Shown: positions 1-8,931, counted from the first letter of the stretch. The stretch: DNA of 64,000 nucleotides from Duganella zoogloeoides (GCF_034479515.1 NZ_CP140152.1:806001-870000); one strand, 5' to 3'. The notes: generated by a model from the sequence alone, not told the origin. A program made the numbers and translations.

Positions 1-2076
1 GTCGGCATCCTGGCACCACGCCAAGTTTTCCAATGCAAAGGCTTCCTCTAAAGTTCTGCCGGTCCTGTTCTCTGTTGTCTCTTGCCAAGTCACCTCGATC
101 GGTGTTTGGTAAGAGACGCGGACGAGTGCGTCACCGCCTTCAGCCCTCGGTTGGGTACGCTGATCGATAGTCGCAGCGAGCAAGTTGGCAATAGTGTGGC
201 ACCCTGGAAGCCATTTGATCAGCGTTTGATTCGACGTGAGAGCTCCTACTTCATGGACCATGCAAGCCTTGCGCCCACGTCGAACCGACTCGGCCTCTTC
301 GGCTTCTTCTGTTGCGTTGGGAGCCGCGTTGGCGTAATCGTCATCGGCTGGCACCTCGTGTGGTAGCTGAGGAGCATCCGCACTTGGAGGAAACACGCTA
401 TCGATATCGGTCACAATCAGGGAAGTTAGGCCTAGAAAGTCGATAAGGCCTTTGAATCTATGGCCGAATGCGCCGCCGATCTCAAGAATGCTAAGGTATG
501 TCGACTGCAGTTGCGGCGCAGCTTTTGCGATCATCTGAGGCATCAGAATCCGCTCAACATTTCCTTCCACCAGAATGGCCGCATCGGCAAAGAATATGTC
601 GCAATGCGTTAGCCTTAGGTAGCGCTCAAGGAAGTCTCTGGTGCGGTCAGCAGGATCGCCCGGATCGTTGGCTATCTCGTAAAAGGCCGCCATACTGAGG
701 ACTTGAGACCGCTGCACGCCAGCATCAGCAGCGCGGCGGAAATACCGAATGGGCCGAAAGCCCCGCTCGAAGAGCACGTGCGGTGAATGTGTCGAAACAA
801 CCAACTGACTCGTGCAGTACGGGGCATCTTCCTTTGGCACTGCGAGTATATCCAGTACCTTCCGAATGAAGACCTGCTGTAGCTGAGCGTGCAGGTGTGC
901 CTCCGGCTCCTCAATAAAGATCAGATGCAGAGGCGGACGGTTTTCCTCGATGTCCAACCATCTAGCATGAACGTCAAGCAGTTCGACGACCATATAGATC
1001 AGATTCTTGAAGCCAAGGCCGTTGTACCGATCCGGCAAGGTGGCTGTATTAACAGCTCTACCCGATGCCCCCACAGCGTAGTGGACACGAGCACCTTCAT
1101 GACTGCTGAGGATCGTTGCGGGATTCAGCGCGGTCTTGATAAGAAGTCGAGGATTGTTGACGCCTGGATAGCCAAGGTGGGCAAGTCGTTCCAGCGTGGG
1201 TCCAAAGACTCGCTCCAAGTGATCGTTGAGCAACGTCTCGGACTGATACAGCGCACGTTGGGCTTCATGGTCCTCACCGCTCTTTTCAAGGTTTCGCTCG
1301 TAGAAACGACTCAAGCAACGGGATAGGTCTTCGGATCTGGCCCCTCCATTGGAATCGGACAGATGACGTTGGGCATGCAGACAGTCTACCTTCACTAGGC
1401 TGGCCAAGATGTCTTTACCACTGCGCCCTTTGTCTGGCATCAAGCGCAGAGGAGTGTAGCCTTCAGCGGAATTGAGATTGTCGTCGAACTGCGCACGGTC
1501 AAGAACGTAATAGCGTAACTCGAAATCTCGCCAAAGGCGATCGCCTGTAGCATCTGAAAGGAAGTCGCAAAGCGTGCGAGGTTGCGGGTCGTACCCAACT
1601 TCGTTCCCAGCAGGTGCCGCAGCAGGTTCTTGAGCTTGTCCTACAGGTTGCGCATTAGCGAGCCTGGCGCTCGCTCGCGTCTCTTGGAAGCTGGCTCTTA
1701 AAGCTGGCGCATCTAATGCGACGAGTTCCACTCGAACTCCAACTTGGCTGCCGTGCCACGCTAAGTTCGGTAACAGGTCAACAACCCGGTGAAGATCGGC
1801 TGCTTGGACGCCAAACCAAATATCGATGGAAATGGTTGGCAATTCGACGCCGTCGACTCCCTCACCAAATGCATTAATGGCATCCCAGCACTCGGAGCTG
1901 AAGTCATGAAGTGAGAATCGACTCCGAGAGGCGGCAGTGAACAATTGCAGGGCATGTGCCGCTGAAGTCTTGCCGCTATTGTTGGCTCCCACGAAGATGG
2001 AAATATCAGATGCTAGATCGATGCGGGCGTCTTTAAGGCGACGGAAGTTACGAATCCAGACGGTCTCGATGTGCAT
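1..2076 (-). CDS. OLD-family ATP-dependent endonuclease (AAA ATPase + TOPRIM), 3' end off window
   Basis: The frame is open from ATG at 2076 to base 1 (692 codons) with no stop, so the C-terminus lies outside the window. The N-terminus MHIETVWIRNFRRLKDARI is the usual SMC/RecF-like start. A Walker A motif GANNSGKTS lies at about residues 30-38. An ABC-type signature/Walker B region follows later (LIFIEEPEAHLHAQLQQ, then a switch histidine in VVSTHSPHVL). A TOPRIM-like block comes after it (AILVEGNVERILMP, then LIVTDIDS). This ATPase-TOPRIM order defines the OLD family, to which the Gabija protein GajA belongs. Inference: a defence or DNA-repair nuclease. The partner gene that would separate a Gabija system (a UvrD-like helicase downstream) from a solitary OLD protein lies beyond the edge. 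The Shine-Dalgarno before the ATG is weak. Confidence 0.88.
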   Translation of the reverse strand, partial: MHIETVWIRNFRRLKDARIDLASDISIFVGANNSGKTSAAHALQLFTAASRSRFSLHDFSSECWDAINAFGEGVDGVELPTISIDIWFGVQAADLHRVVDLLPNLAWHGSQVGVRVELVALDAPALRASFQETRASARLANAQPVGQAQEPAAAPAGNEVGYDPQPRTLCDFLSDATGDRLWRDFELRYYVLDRAQFDDNLNSAEGYTPLRLMPDKGRSGKDILASLVKVDCLHAQRHLSDSNGGARSEDLSRCLSRFYERNLEKSGEDHEAQRALYQSETLLNDHLERVFGPTLERLAHLGYPGVNNPRLLIKTALNPATILSSHEGARVHYAVGASGRAVNTATLPDRYNGLGFKNLIYMVVELLDVHARWLDIEENRPPLHLIFIEEPEAHLHAQLQQVFIRKVLDILAVPKEDAPYCTSQLVVSTHSPHVLFERGFRPIRYFRRAADAGVQRSQVLSMAAFYEIANDPGDPADRTRDFLERYLRLTHCDIFFADAAILVEGNVERILMPQMIAKAAPQLQSTYLSILEIGGAFGHRFKGLIDFLGLTSLIVTDIDSVFPPSADAPQLPHEVPADDDYANAAPNATEEAEEAESVRRGRKACMVHEVGALTSNQTLIKWLPGCHTIANLLAATIDQRTQPRAEGGDALVRVSYQTPIEVTWQETTENRTGRTLEEAFALENLAWCQDAD

Positions 2077-2444
2077 AATCTCGCTTTTCTCTGTGAGGAA
2101 CGGCTAGTTCAACGATCTCTATCGATTTCAACGGTTGAAGGGCAGGGAAAACCAAGGCTGGCATCCAGGTCGATCACAAAATTGGTTGGAGATTCGTCAA
2201 CGTCTACTCCTAGCCGTACGTGGCCAAGAGTCTAAGCATAACATCTTGCCCACGCGAAAAACTCACGAAATGTCACCTTTAGCAATTCGACAAAGGAATG
2301 TCTTATGCGCCTTAGCGATAGCGGATAAAGGACGGCTCGCGTCACCAAATAATCGGCATCACGCTCGGACAGAGTTGCTATACATTGCCATCGAATAAAT
2401 TTATTACACCCGTTCTCCTTTTCTAGGTCCTGAAGTGAATCTTC
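2077..2444. other. intergenic stretch without a recognisable gene
   Basis: This 368-bp stretch lies between the 5' end of the OLD-type gene and the 3' end of the MazE-like antitoxin. I checked the minus strand for a toxin gene following the antitoxin and found only very short frames. A plus-strand frame at 2135-2398 has no protein-like character and no ribosome-binding site. The promoter of the OLD-type gene is presumably here, but I see no confident -35/-10 pair. Confidence 0.5.
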
Positions 2445-2657
2445 TCACCACCTCGCATCTGGCTGCCTAATTTCCAGCGGCATTACTTGCCCTTCCGACA
2501 TGTAGATGAGTCCGTTGCACGGCGTCAATCGGATGGTGCCGTCGTCCATTAGTCGGCAGGCAATCTCATCCCCAACCCGCAGTCCTGCCGCCTCTAAGAT
2601 GGCCTTTGGTATGCGCAGCCCGCCGTCAGAGTTCCCCCAGCGCGTCAGTCTTGCCAT
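2445..2657 (-). CDS. AbrB/MazE-type antitoxin-like DNA-binding protein (orphan)
   Basis: This 70-residue protein begins MARLTRWGNSDGGLRIPKAI, the swapped-hairpin AbrB/SpoVT fold of MazE antitoxins (alternating WGNS-GLRIPK, then GLRVGDEIACRL and a basic DDGTIRLTP strand). The ATG at 2657 was chosen over an upstream in-frame start because TTGGAGACGACT gives a good Shine-Dalgarno 7 nt before it and because family members start at MARLxRWGNS. In the family this domain autoregulates the operon and neutralises a MazF-type RNase encoded directly downstream. No toxin frame follows here, so it is either an orphan antitoxin, a remnant, or a small regulator of the mobile region. Confidence 0.75.
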   Translation of the reverse strand: MARLTRWGNSDGGLRIPKAILEAAGLRVGDEIACRLMDDGTIRLTPCNGLIYMSEGQVMPLEIRQPDARW

Positions 2658-2829
2658 AGTCGTCTCCAAGTGAAAGTATATACAAACCCTACACTGCGAA
2701 ATTGGTTCGACCTGAGGGCGGCTGGCCTGCTGAAATGAGCCTCGAGCGCGGTAACGTTCGTTTAAGCGCATGTTGAGGTAGCAAACTTCAATGTTGGCCA
2801 GGCAGTCGACGTGGCGTAGACGACCATGA

Positions 2830-2973
2830 CTAAATGATAGCCTTGCCTCGCCGCCCCTGACGCTTTGTGACGATGCCAGCGGTCAAGCTGGTGCCTATCC
2901 AGTCGATCAGTTCGGTTTCCGCCTCCAAGCGCCGCTTACTCCGTTGAAGTCGCTCTCATTCAGACGTAAACAT
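2830..2973 (-). pseudogene. short basic ORF with in-frame TGA at codon 6
   Basis: An ATG at 2973 is preceded by a strong Shine-Dalgarno (GGAGGTATTACGAG). The frame reads MFTSE, a TGA stop at 2956-2958, then 41 further codons beginning ERLQRSKRRLEAETEL and ending KRQGRRGKAII before TAG at 2830. The post-stop part is charged and protein-like. A single CGA-to-TGA change would explain the interruption. No family is recognised. It could be a small antitoxin or regulator killed by a nonsense mutation; chance is not excluded. Confidence 0.35.
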
Positions 2974-3145
2974 CTCGTAATACCTCCATGACTGAGCTGT
3001 TGATACCCGCAACTCCAAGCCGCATTAAACGCAGCCTCAATAATATTGCCTAATAAACATATTGCCGATATGATTCAAGAGTGGTGCTGCTATGTTTCAC
3101 TCGGCTGCCGCCTGCTTTCCGTGTTAACCATTCTTCCTTATACCA

Positions 3146-3910
3146 ATGACCTTGAAGACATTTGAGCACCAGACCCGAACCCGGCTCGGATACTTTGTCT
3201 ATCTGCTGGTGGACCCGCGTACTGGCGCCATCTTTTATGTCGGCAAAGGTGCTAAGAACAGGCCCTTTGATCACTTTAGGGCAACTAAGGGCGAGGGAAG
3301 CAAGGCCGAGATGATCAGGCGCATTCGCGCCGACAAGCTTGAGCCTGAGGTGCATGTATTGCGCCATGGCTTGTCAAGCTCCGAGATCGCCGAGGACGTC
3401 GAAGCCGCAGTCATAGATGCGATCGGACTGGAAAACCTTACCAATAGCTGTCGCGGAAAGGGTGTGGAAAAGGGGCGTGCGACTGTGACGGAACTGAACC
3501 AGCGTTTCTGTTCTCGTCCCGTCTCCATAAACACTATCAAGGAACCACTGATGAAAATCTGGATTAATCAGACCTATTCGCCAACGATGAATGCTCAGGA
3601 GCTATATGATGCGACGCGTCAGTACTGGTGCAACGTGGGCAAAGACAAGCGCACGCCGGATGCTGATGGAGCACTGATGTACCCTACCGTGGTCGCATTG
3701 GTGGGCAATGTGGTTGTAATGGCCTATCGCGTACAGGCTTGGTTTTCGGCGGGTAGCACGCTGTCGACTCGTAAATGGAGCGGTGACCCCAACCGCTGGG
3801 AGTTTGTCGGCAATGCGTTGCCAGACCATAGGTTAGTCGGCAAAAGGCTTGTAGACGACAACGGTAACAGCATTCGCGGGAACGCCCAGGGCTATGGCTA
3901 TCTTAATTAG
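3146..3910 (+). CDS. GIY-YIG endonuclease-like protein (LEM-3-type domain)
   Basis: This 254-residue protein has an N-terminal GIY-YIG nuclease fold: the first strand LGYFVYLLVDP stands for the GIY strand, IFYVGKGAKNRPFDH gives the YIG strand with the following Arg and His, and a Glu-rich helix follows near residues 75-95. The spacing resembles the LEM-3-like GIY-YIG subfamily. The C-terminal part (about residues 135-254, beginning MKIWINQTYSPTM) contains a compact domain with VVALVGNVVVMAYRVQAW that I do not recognise, possibly a substrate-binding domain. There is no clear Shine-Dalgarno before the ATG. A second GIY-YIG-like protein lies downstream at 4175 on the same strand, followed by a PIN-like protein, so this is a small cluster of predicted nucleases in the accessory region. 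Confidence 0.75.
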   Translation: MTLKTFEHQTRTRLGYFVYLLVDPRTGAIFYVGKGAKNRPFDHFRATKGEGSKAEMIRRIRADKLEPEVHVLRHGLSSSEIAEDVEAAVIDAIGLENLTNSCRGKGVEKGRATVTELNQRFCSRPVSINTIKEPLMKIWINQTYSPTMNAQELYDATRQYWCNVGKDKRTPDADGALMYPTVVALVGNVVVMAYRVQAWFSAGSTLSTRKWSGDPNRWEFVGNALPDHRLVGKRLVDDNGNSIRGNAQGYGYLN

Positions 3911-4174
3911 CGCCAGATATGACGAGTGCGCAAGCTCGCACACGTCAGCTTATCCACAGCCCAAAGGAGCCAGGGAGACTGATGCCATGCTGAGCCGAGG
4001 GGCCGGCTTCGGTCAAATACAGACGTTTTTCTCCATAAGGAAAAATGATTGGGTAGAGTTTGTTGCTAGAGCCTTGCTGACGAACTTCAGGTCTTGTGTG
4101 CTCACTTTCATGGTGAGGAGAAGCGGGCGTTGTTCTGGCTCGAAGTGTTCAAGGCGTTACGCAAAGTGCATGAT

Positions 4175-4789
4175 ATGAAGCGTTACGACAAGCCTTATTA
4201 TTTATCGAAAAAAGCATCCGCAATGCACAGTATTTCCAAACAGATGGTCCCTATGCAGCCTCTGCTCGACCATCTGGCGAGCCACGCGTCCTGCATCCAA
4301 GTGGACTTCAACGATAAAGAGTGGCACACGCATTGGCGTATTCCGAACCGGCCGGGTTGGTATTTCTTCCATACCGATGCGCCGCTCGATGTGCTGCAGC
4401 GGCAAAATCTCTGGGCTAGGACGTATTTCAAAGCACGGGATAGGGCGGAGGCAAAAGTCAAAAATATCGATATTGCTTCCTATGCGTCTCGCTACAGCGA
4501 GGAGCTCGCCCCCTTTTGGAACATCAGTGAGGTCTATTCGGGAATGGCCTCTAATCTGCAGCAGCGGGCCAAAAGTCACACGTTCTCTGATCCTGGTACT
4601 GGATGTTTGGCATTGGCACGTTATGAGGAATTACGCGCCTACCAATGGACCTTCGGTTTTATTCTTCTAGACCGGTTCGATTCCTTAACCAATGTTTCGC
4701 TCTCGCCCGCTCAGAAGTACATGCTGCTGCGCTTTGGCGAACAAGCCTGGCGTAGCGCCAATGGGTGGCCCCTGTTGTGCAAGGACTGA
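4175..4789 (+). CDS. divergent GIY-YIG-fold protein
   Basis: Counting from ATG 4175, the 204-residue product has RPGWYFFHTD with GWY at residues 61-63, then after an insertion VYSGMASNLQQRAKSH with YSG at 121-123, Arg131 and His135, and acidic residues EE151-152. The order G-x-Y / Y-x-G-x-x-x-x-L-x-x-R-x-x-x-H is the GIY-YIG nuclease signature with a long inter-strand insertion. The C-terminus EQAWRSANGWPLLCKD also fits a GIY-YIG-type helix and tail. The start is uncertain: the frame is open back to 4070, with a TTG at 4094, and the upstream residues (LCAHFHGEEKRALFWLEVFK) look protein-like, so up to 27-35 more residues may be translated. Function is inferred from motif order alone. Confidence 0.6.
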   Translation: MKRYDKPYYLSKKASAMHSISKQMVPMQPLLDHLASHASCIQVDFNDKEWHTHWRIPNRPGWYFFHTDAPLDVLQRQNLWARTYFKARDRAEAKVKNIDIASYASRYSEELAPFWNISEVYSGMASNLQQRAKSHTFSDPGTGCLALARYEELRAYQWTFGFILLDRFDSLTNVSLSPAQKYMLLRFGEQAWRSANGWPLLCKD

Positions 4790-4989
4790 CTTGCTGTCGA
4801 TATAGGTTGCCTTCTACCGTACAATGAAAAGCTGCGCCCTGCCTGAATCGAACATCTGTTCGCATGTGAGAAGAATACGTTGTTTATAGCGATGACTTAG
4901 TTTAAAGTAGGAATATTCACTGCGCCGCCTAGGCTACAGCACTATCGTTGTCGAAAGCTGTTATTTTTTAATTGGAAGAAGAGGCTAAG

Positions 4990-5838
4990 TTGACCGCATA
5001 CGTAGTTATAGATAAATCGTACCTTCAAGGCGCATCCAGTAACGAAATATCCAATATGGCGTCTAGTCATGGTTTGCTGATGATTGAAGCATTACTCTAT
5101 GAGCTTATAAAAGCAGAAAGCCCTAATAGGGCTAAACTTTTTTCCAAATTTCCCGCCAAGGAAAGGCCTTTCGAACTCGTACCTAACGCGGGAACGCTTT
5201 TTCGGAAAGAAATCTCTGAAAATAGGTCTTGCGGACTGCCAAGCGAGTATATTCGTCGCATCGACCACAGTACTACGCAACTATACCGCGATCCAAAATA
5301 CGTTATTACGGAAAAACCTGAACTCGCCAATGCGCTCACTGTCCACAGGGAAGTTATTCAAGTGGATACGGATCAACTTGTCCTTATGATCGCTGATATT
5401 CCCAAGCTTTTTCCTGAATTGGCTTCAGTCCCGCCCGCAGATCGCCAGACCTTTCGTGAAGCCGCAGAGTTGAAGATTTGTAGTAATGTTGACTTCGTTC
5501 GAGCGCGTGCTACGAAGTTGGTCGTCGAGTCACCATACTTTGTCGGAAGCTCTCCTCCAACTGTTGATAAAACATGGATCACATTCAGATGGTTTCAGGT
5601 CAACGCGCTCTTTGCACTTGACCTCTGGTTTAAATATCCCCAGGGCCTAGAGTCCGTGGGGGGAGATAAACTTAAGGAGCGGTTGAGACACGATGCTCTT
5701 GATGCACAATATCTGATTCTCGGACTGCTAGAAGGCGCGTTTGCATGCAACGAGAATAAGCTTTGCAGATGGTGGGGCATGCTGAATCCGGAAGGCAAAC
5801 TGTACCGTGTGCCACCACCATCGTTAGCCGTCGTGTAG
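4990..5838 (+). CDS. PIN-like domain protein, function unknown
   Basis: I place the start at TTG 4990 rather than the upstream TTG 4972, because AAGAGG lies 5 nt before it and the product then begins directly with a first strand. The 282-residue protein opens MTAYVVIDKSYLQGAS, with an Asp at residue 8 in the PIN position. An acidic helix follows (HGLLMIEALLYELIKAE), and the C-terminal segment RHDALDAQYLILGLLEGAF resembles the conserved DA.YL.L.. helix of PIN-like nucleases. No antitoxin gene with an obvious DNA-binding domain is adjacent. PIN-domain proteins are metal-dependent RNases, but the catalytic set cannot be confirmed by eye. It could also be a PIN-fold defence effector acting with the two upstream GIY-YIG proteins. 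Confidence 0.6.
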   Translation: MTAYVVIDKSYLQGASSNEISNMASSHGLLMIEALLYELIKAESPNRAKLFSKFPAKERPFELVPNAGTLFRKEISENRSCGLPSEYIRRIDHSTTQLYRDPKYVITEKPELANALTVHREVIQVDTDQLVLMIADIPKLFPELASVPPADRQTFREAAELKICSNVDFVRARATKLVVESPYFVGSSPPTVDKTWITFRWFQVNALFALDLWFKYPQGLESVGGDKLKERLRHDALDAQYLILGLLEGAFACNENKLCRWWGMLNPEGKLYRVPPPSLAVV

Positions 5839-6149
5839 GACGCCGACGTCGGACTGCAACAGTAAATCGAGCGTCCGCTTCGAGGTGGGGTCGCAGGTGA
5901 ATGAACGCGTCCCGCAGTCGTCCCGTAACCCGTTCTCCTAACCAGACCATAAAGCGGGGGATCGATGTGAATCGCTGGTGGGTTCTCGATGCTAAACGGT
6001 GGTGGGTATGAGCAAAAATAGCCGTCCTGGCTGGTGCCCACATGTCATTTGCCACGAGCCTACGCGCGCCGACAATGCAGGGCAGGGCAAATTGCCGCTA
6101 CAGCGCTACGGTCTGCTGTTTTGTAGCGCTGTAGCGGCACCCTCAAGGT
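5839..6149. other. gene-free junction carrying a large hairpin
   Basis: Convergent 3' ends meet here: the PIN-like gene reads rightwards into it and the broken replication gene reads leftwards into it. I found no convincing ORF on either strand. The notable structure is the 17-bp inverted repeat at 6093-6139. Confidence 0.5.
6093..6139. repeat. perfect 17-bp inverted repeat (hairpin)
   Basis: TGCCGCTACAGCGCTAC at 6093-6109 is perfectly complementary to 6123-6139, with a 13-nt spacer. There is no T-run on either side, so a classical intrinsic terminator is unlikely. It lies 11 bp beyond the 3' end of the replication-gene remnant, where single-strand origins, packaging hairpins or Xer-type recombination sites of filamentous-phage-like elements can occur. 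Its exact role is not decidable from sequence. Confidence 0.85.
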
Positions 6150-6497
6150 TTAGTCATCCAGTTCGCCGTCAGCAATCGGGATCATACTGATACCCCTGCC
6201 GCGTTTTTCTGCTACAACCGCTACCGGAGGCGAGTAGTACTCGGTGCCGATGGCCCACGCCGGTACTTGCAGCACGTTCTCAGGCACGAAGATTTCGTCG
6301 GTGTCCACGGGGGGCGCCTTGGTAGGCAGGCCACCGCGAATATCTATGTTGACCTTGTCGCTGATAGACCTGGCGTACTTCCACAAGCTGGTGCGGCAGT
6401 AGTGGTTGTCCAAGTTCGCACCAGTCAACCACAAGTTGTACCGCTTGCGCTCCGTGTTCAGAGGAACTTCCGCATCATCATCTATCAGCCACCGCTA
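6150..6497 (-). pseudogene. C-terminal remnant of a phage/plasmid II/X-type replication protein
   Basis: The frame is open from just inside a TAG at about 6498 down to the stop at 6150 and has no ATG at a sensible place. It reads ...EVPLNTERKRYNLWLTG then ANLDNHYCRTSLWKYARS and VNIDI. The pattern Y-N-x-W-x-x-G-x-x-L...S-x-x-x-Y-x-R...IDI is the one at the end of II/X-family rolling-circle initiators, and the intact gene at 7679-8902 carries the same pattern (TVELWQHGVDL then SHRRVLKKEYSIDI). The N-terminal catalytic part is absent. I infer a truncated second copy left by recombination at this end of the element. Confidence 0.5.
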
Positions 6498-6606
6498 CCT
6501 GCTCACACTAACCCGCCTCCACGAAAGCGGGGGCGGTTCAACTTTCCCACAGGTCGAGGTCGACGTGATTGTCGGCCTCGATCTCAGTTCTCTATAAAAT
6601 TTCACA

Positions 6607-7686
6607 CTAGACAGCGTTGTACTCCTGACTGAGCCTCGCTAGCAGCGCAGGCCATGCATCCGAGCAAAAGCAGGTAGAAACAGCCTTAACCTCAGGCGAG
6701 TAGTCGCCTGGATACTTGAGCTGTGCCGCAAGCGAATCAGGAAAATGCCACTGGTATTCAGTCCACTTCTTATTAATGTCGATTCCGGTTTGCGCGAGAA
6801 TAACCTTCCGCGCATCCGTCCAACTCTTCTTTCTGCTCGCGTCAATGTTAGTGCGAACGAAAGCAAAACTGGAAAAAGTCGCGGAATCCTTTCCTCGCAT
6901 GTAGTCGCGCAAGATGTGTTCGTTTCTCAATCCAAGCTGGTCCATGATCTGTTGGCTCGGCCCTGGGTACACACACCGAGGTCCGTCAAGTTGAAGGATT
7001 CCACGCACGACTTTATCAAAAACTCGGCCGTAGCGGTTCTCGTCATAGGCGTCCTTCCAACTCGCCACAGAATCCCACCCCTGTGTTTTGAGGTAGGGTT
7101 CGCTGAGGATTACATCGATCAGAACATAGCCCTCTACGAGGCGCGAGTCGACTGAAATTGCTGATCCGCGTGGATAAGAACCCACCTGATTTTCAGCCGC
7201 GTTCTTGGCATGGGAATAGTGAAATTCTCCCATCCGCGACTGACCACCCAATCCGATCAGCATGGCGTGCTGGTGAATCAGTTTCTTCAGCTGCGATGGG
7301 GAACTCCGACCCACACACGGCAGCATATAGGTAACGGTTGCCGCCGTGATTGTCACGTGATCGAGGGTGATTTCGTCGATCGCGGCCTTGGGTAGGCCAG
7401 CAGTAGCCAACGCAATTCGGACGAGTTCAAGCCCGACTTGGCCGGCAGCAAACACACTGGTTCCCATCGTAAAATCCGACAGGGAGAGCGCTTGGGGAAT
7501 CACGACCTGAGCTGCCACGGCCGTCGCACGCTTTATTTCGTTCATGTCGGTCCAGATAGTCTTGAACACGGTCCCGGGGCGTTGATAAACCGTGCCAGGA
7601 TCATCTTCCATGAAGTCCGGCACGCGAGCAGCGGACTCTGGGCCCAGAATTGTGAGGTCGACCAAGATCGATACCGACTTAGTCAT
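6607..7686 (-). CDS. unknown protein co-transcribed with the II/X replication gene
   Basis: This 359-residue protein has an ATG at 7686 that overlaps the end of the replication gene by 8 bp, so the two are translationally coupled. I recognise no named domain. There are no membrane segments. A histidine-rich centre contains HQHAMLIGLGG and GEFHYSHAK, and the C-terminal part contains TDARKVILAQTGIDINKKW, which recalls the TGIDI tail of II/X-type replication proteins. It may be a diverged replication protein or an accessory factor such as a second-strand or relaxase helper. Its position directly after the initiator makes a replication or transfer role likely; the specific function is unknown. 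Confidence 0.6.
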   Translation of the reverse strand: MTKSVSILVDLTILGPESAARVPDFMEDDPGTVYQRPGTVFKTIWTDMNEIKRATAVAAQVVIPQALSLSDFTMGTSVFAAGQVGLELVRIALATAGLPKAAIDEITLDHVTITAATVTYMLPCVGRSSPSQLKKLIHQHAMLIGLGGQSRMGEFHYSHAKNAAENQVGSYPRGSAISVDSRLVEGYVLIDVILSEPYLKTQGWDSVASWKDAYDENRYGRVFDKVVRGILQLDGPRCVYPGPSQQIMDQLGLRNEHILRDYMRGKDSATFSSFAFVRTNIDASRKKSWTDARKVILAQTGIDINKKWTEYQWHFPDSLAAQLKYPGDYSPEVKAVSTCFCSDAWPALLARLSQEYNAV

Positions 7687-8902
7687 GATGGCCGCCGTCT
7701 TCGTCTTCGTCTACATCTTGGTCGTAGTGGTACGGATCGACGTACAGCGAGCTGATGCCGCGCTGCCCCAGCTCTCTGGTTCGAGCCAGCCATTCCGCCT
7801 GCATATCGCGCGTGTAGAACAGCGACGGGTCGGCTTTGATTGCAGCCGGAACGGGCACGAAATTTTCCGCACGAAGGATCTCACCGAGTTCTACGGGAAC
7901 CTCAATCGCGCGGGGAGAGGGGAGAAAAATGTCGATGCTGTACTCCTTCTTCAGCACGCGGCGATGACTCGCAAGCAGCTTTTCATCGCCCTTGAACACC
8001 TTCTTCAAGTCCACGCCGTGCTGCCAGAGTTCGACAGTAGACCGGTACGGCATGCGGACAGCATAAAGTTCTTCTTTGCTAAGCCAGCGGCTCATGAGTC
8101 CCTTCAAATCGTAGCCTTCCAACAGATTCAAAAACATGCAGGCGAGAGTCTTCGGGGAAAGCATGGATGGCGTAACTGGCTTGCCGCCAAAATGACGGCT
8201 CAAGTGCTTCAGGCGATACACGGCCTCGAAACGCAGCGTGTTTTCCGCGAGATAGATAAGCGCATCGGTATTCTCGCTTGCAGCAAGTCGGTGCTCGCGT
8301 TTCTTCTGCTTCAATTCCAGCGCCTTGAGGTACGCTTTCATTGAAGCCAACTGGGAATGCTGGTCGAAGTACACCGACTCGCCAGGGAAGATGCTGCATA
8401 CCACACCGGCACGCAGGGCAGCAAACGCCAAGCCGTTGAGAACCGCCCCCGCGTCCAACCCATCTGGTATTTTCAGCATGGCTGGGGTATCGATCCTCGT
8501 GACTTCAACGAGCTCGCCCTGTCGGAATACCATTGGCTGCTGCAAGTAGCCGAATTCCAGCGGATACTGGCGCCGTACCGCATCCAGCATGGAAAAGGCC
8601 GTCATTACTGCGTTGTTGGAGGACACGATATTATGGTCCAGGTACTGCATCGAGTTACTGCCTTCTACCAGCAGCTTGCTACCCGATTTCACCGAGCGGA
8701 CACGCAGCGGCATGTACTTGCCGGACTCCGATTTCAAATTGCCCTTTGCCCAGCTGGAGTTGTGCACAACGGCAGGGTCATCGCTAACCTGTGCGAATTT
8801 CTTGGGCAACTTTACGCCGGACACACCGTCAACACGCAGCCCCATGGTGTCGATCATTACGCAGTCCGTCATGTGCTGCAGGCCTTCGTTATCTTTCGTC
8901 AT
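7679..8902 (-). CDS. phage/plasmid replication protein, II/X family (rolling-circle initiator)
   Basis: This 407-residue protein has an ATG at 8902 preceded by AAGGAAAAGAA. The early segment MIDTMGLRVDGVSGVKLP is typical of the II/X family, as is the middle block in which a Tyr lies in VYFDQHSQLASMKAYLKALE, followed by a basic KQKKREHRL and then LRFEAVYRLKHLSRHF. The C-terminal part shows ELWQHGVDL...HRRVLKKEYSIDIFLP. Filamentous phage gene II/X proteins nick the plus-strand origin through a tyrosine and start rolling-circle replication. The C-terminus is very acidic (DQDVDEDEDGG). An inverted repeat immediately upstream (8932-8984) may be its target. No capsid or assembly genes are visible nearby, so this may be a plasmid-like or satellite replicon module. 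Confidence 0.72.
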   Translation of the reverse strand: MTKDNEGLQHMTDCVMIDTMGLRVDGVSGVKLPKKFAQVSDDPAVVHNSSWAKGNLKSESGKYMPLRVRSVKSGSKLLVEGSNSMQYLDHNIVSSNNAVMTAFSMLDAVRRQYPLEFGYLQQPMVFRQGELVEVTRIDTPAMLKIPDGLDAGAVLNGLAFAALRAGVVCSIFPGESVYFDQHSQLASMKAYLKALELKQKKREHRLAASENTDALIYLAENTLRFEAVYRLKHLSRHFGGKPVTPSMLSPKTLACMFLNLLEGYDLKGLMSRWLSKEELYAVRMPYRSTVELWQHGVDLKKVFKGDEKLLASHRRVLKKEYSIDIFLPSPRAIEVPVELGEILRAENFVPVPAAIKADPSLFYTRDMQAEWLARTRELGQRGISSLYVDPYHYDQDVDEDEDGGHHD

Positions 8903-8931
8903 TTCTTTTCCTTTAGATGACCTCGCTATTT

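Noticed and set aside
2135..2398. 87-codon plus-strand frame, considered as a toxin for the MazE-like gene
   Set aside because: It is on the wrong strand relative to the antitoxin, has no MazF-like motifs and no ribosome-binding site.
3894..4178. 94-codon plus-strand frame between the two GIY-YIG genes
   Set aside because: It overlaps the coding-like 5' extension of the 4175 gene in another frame and has no ribosome-binding site.
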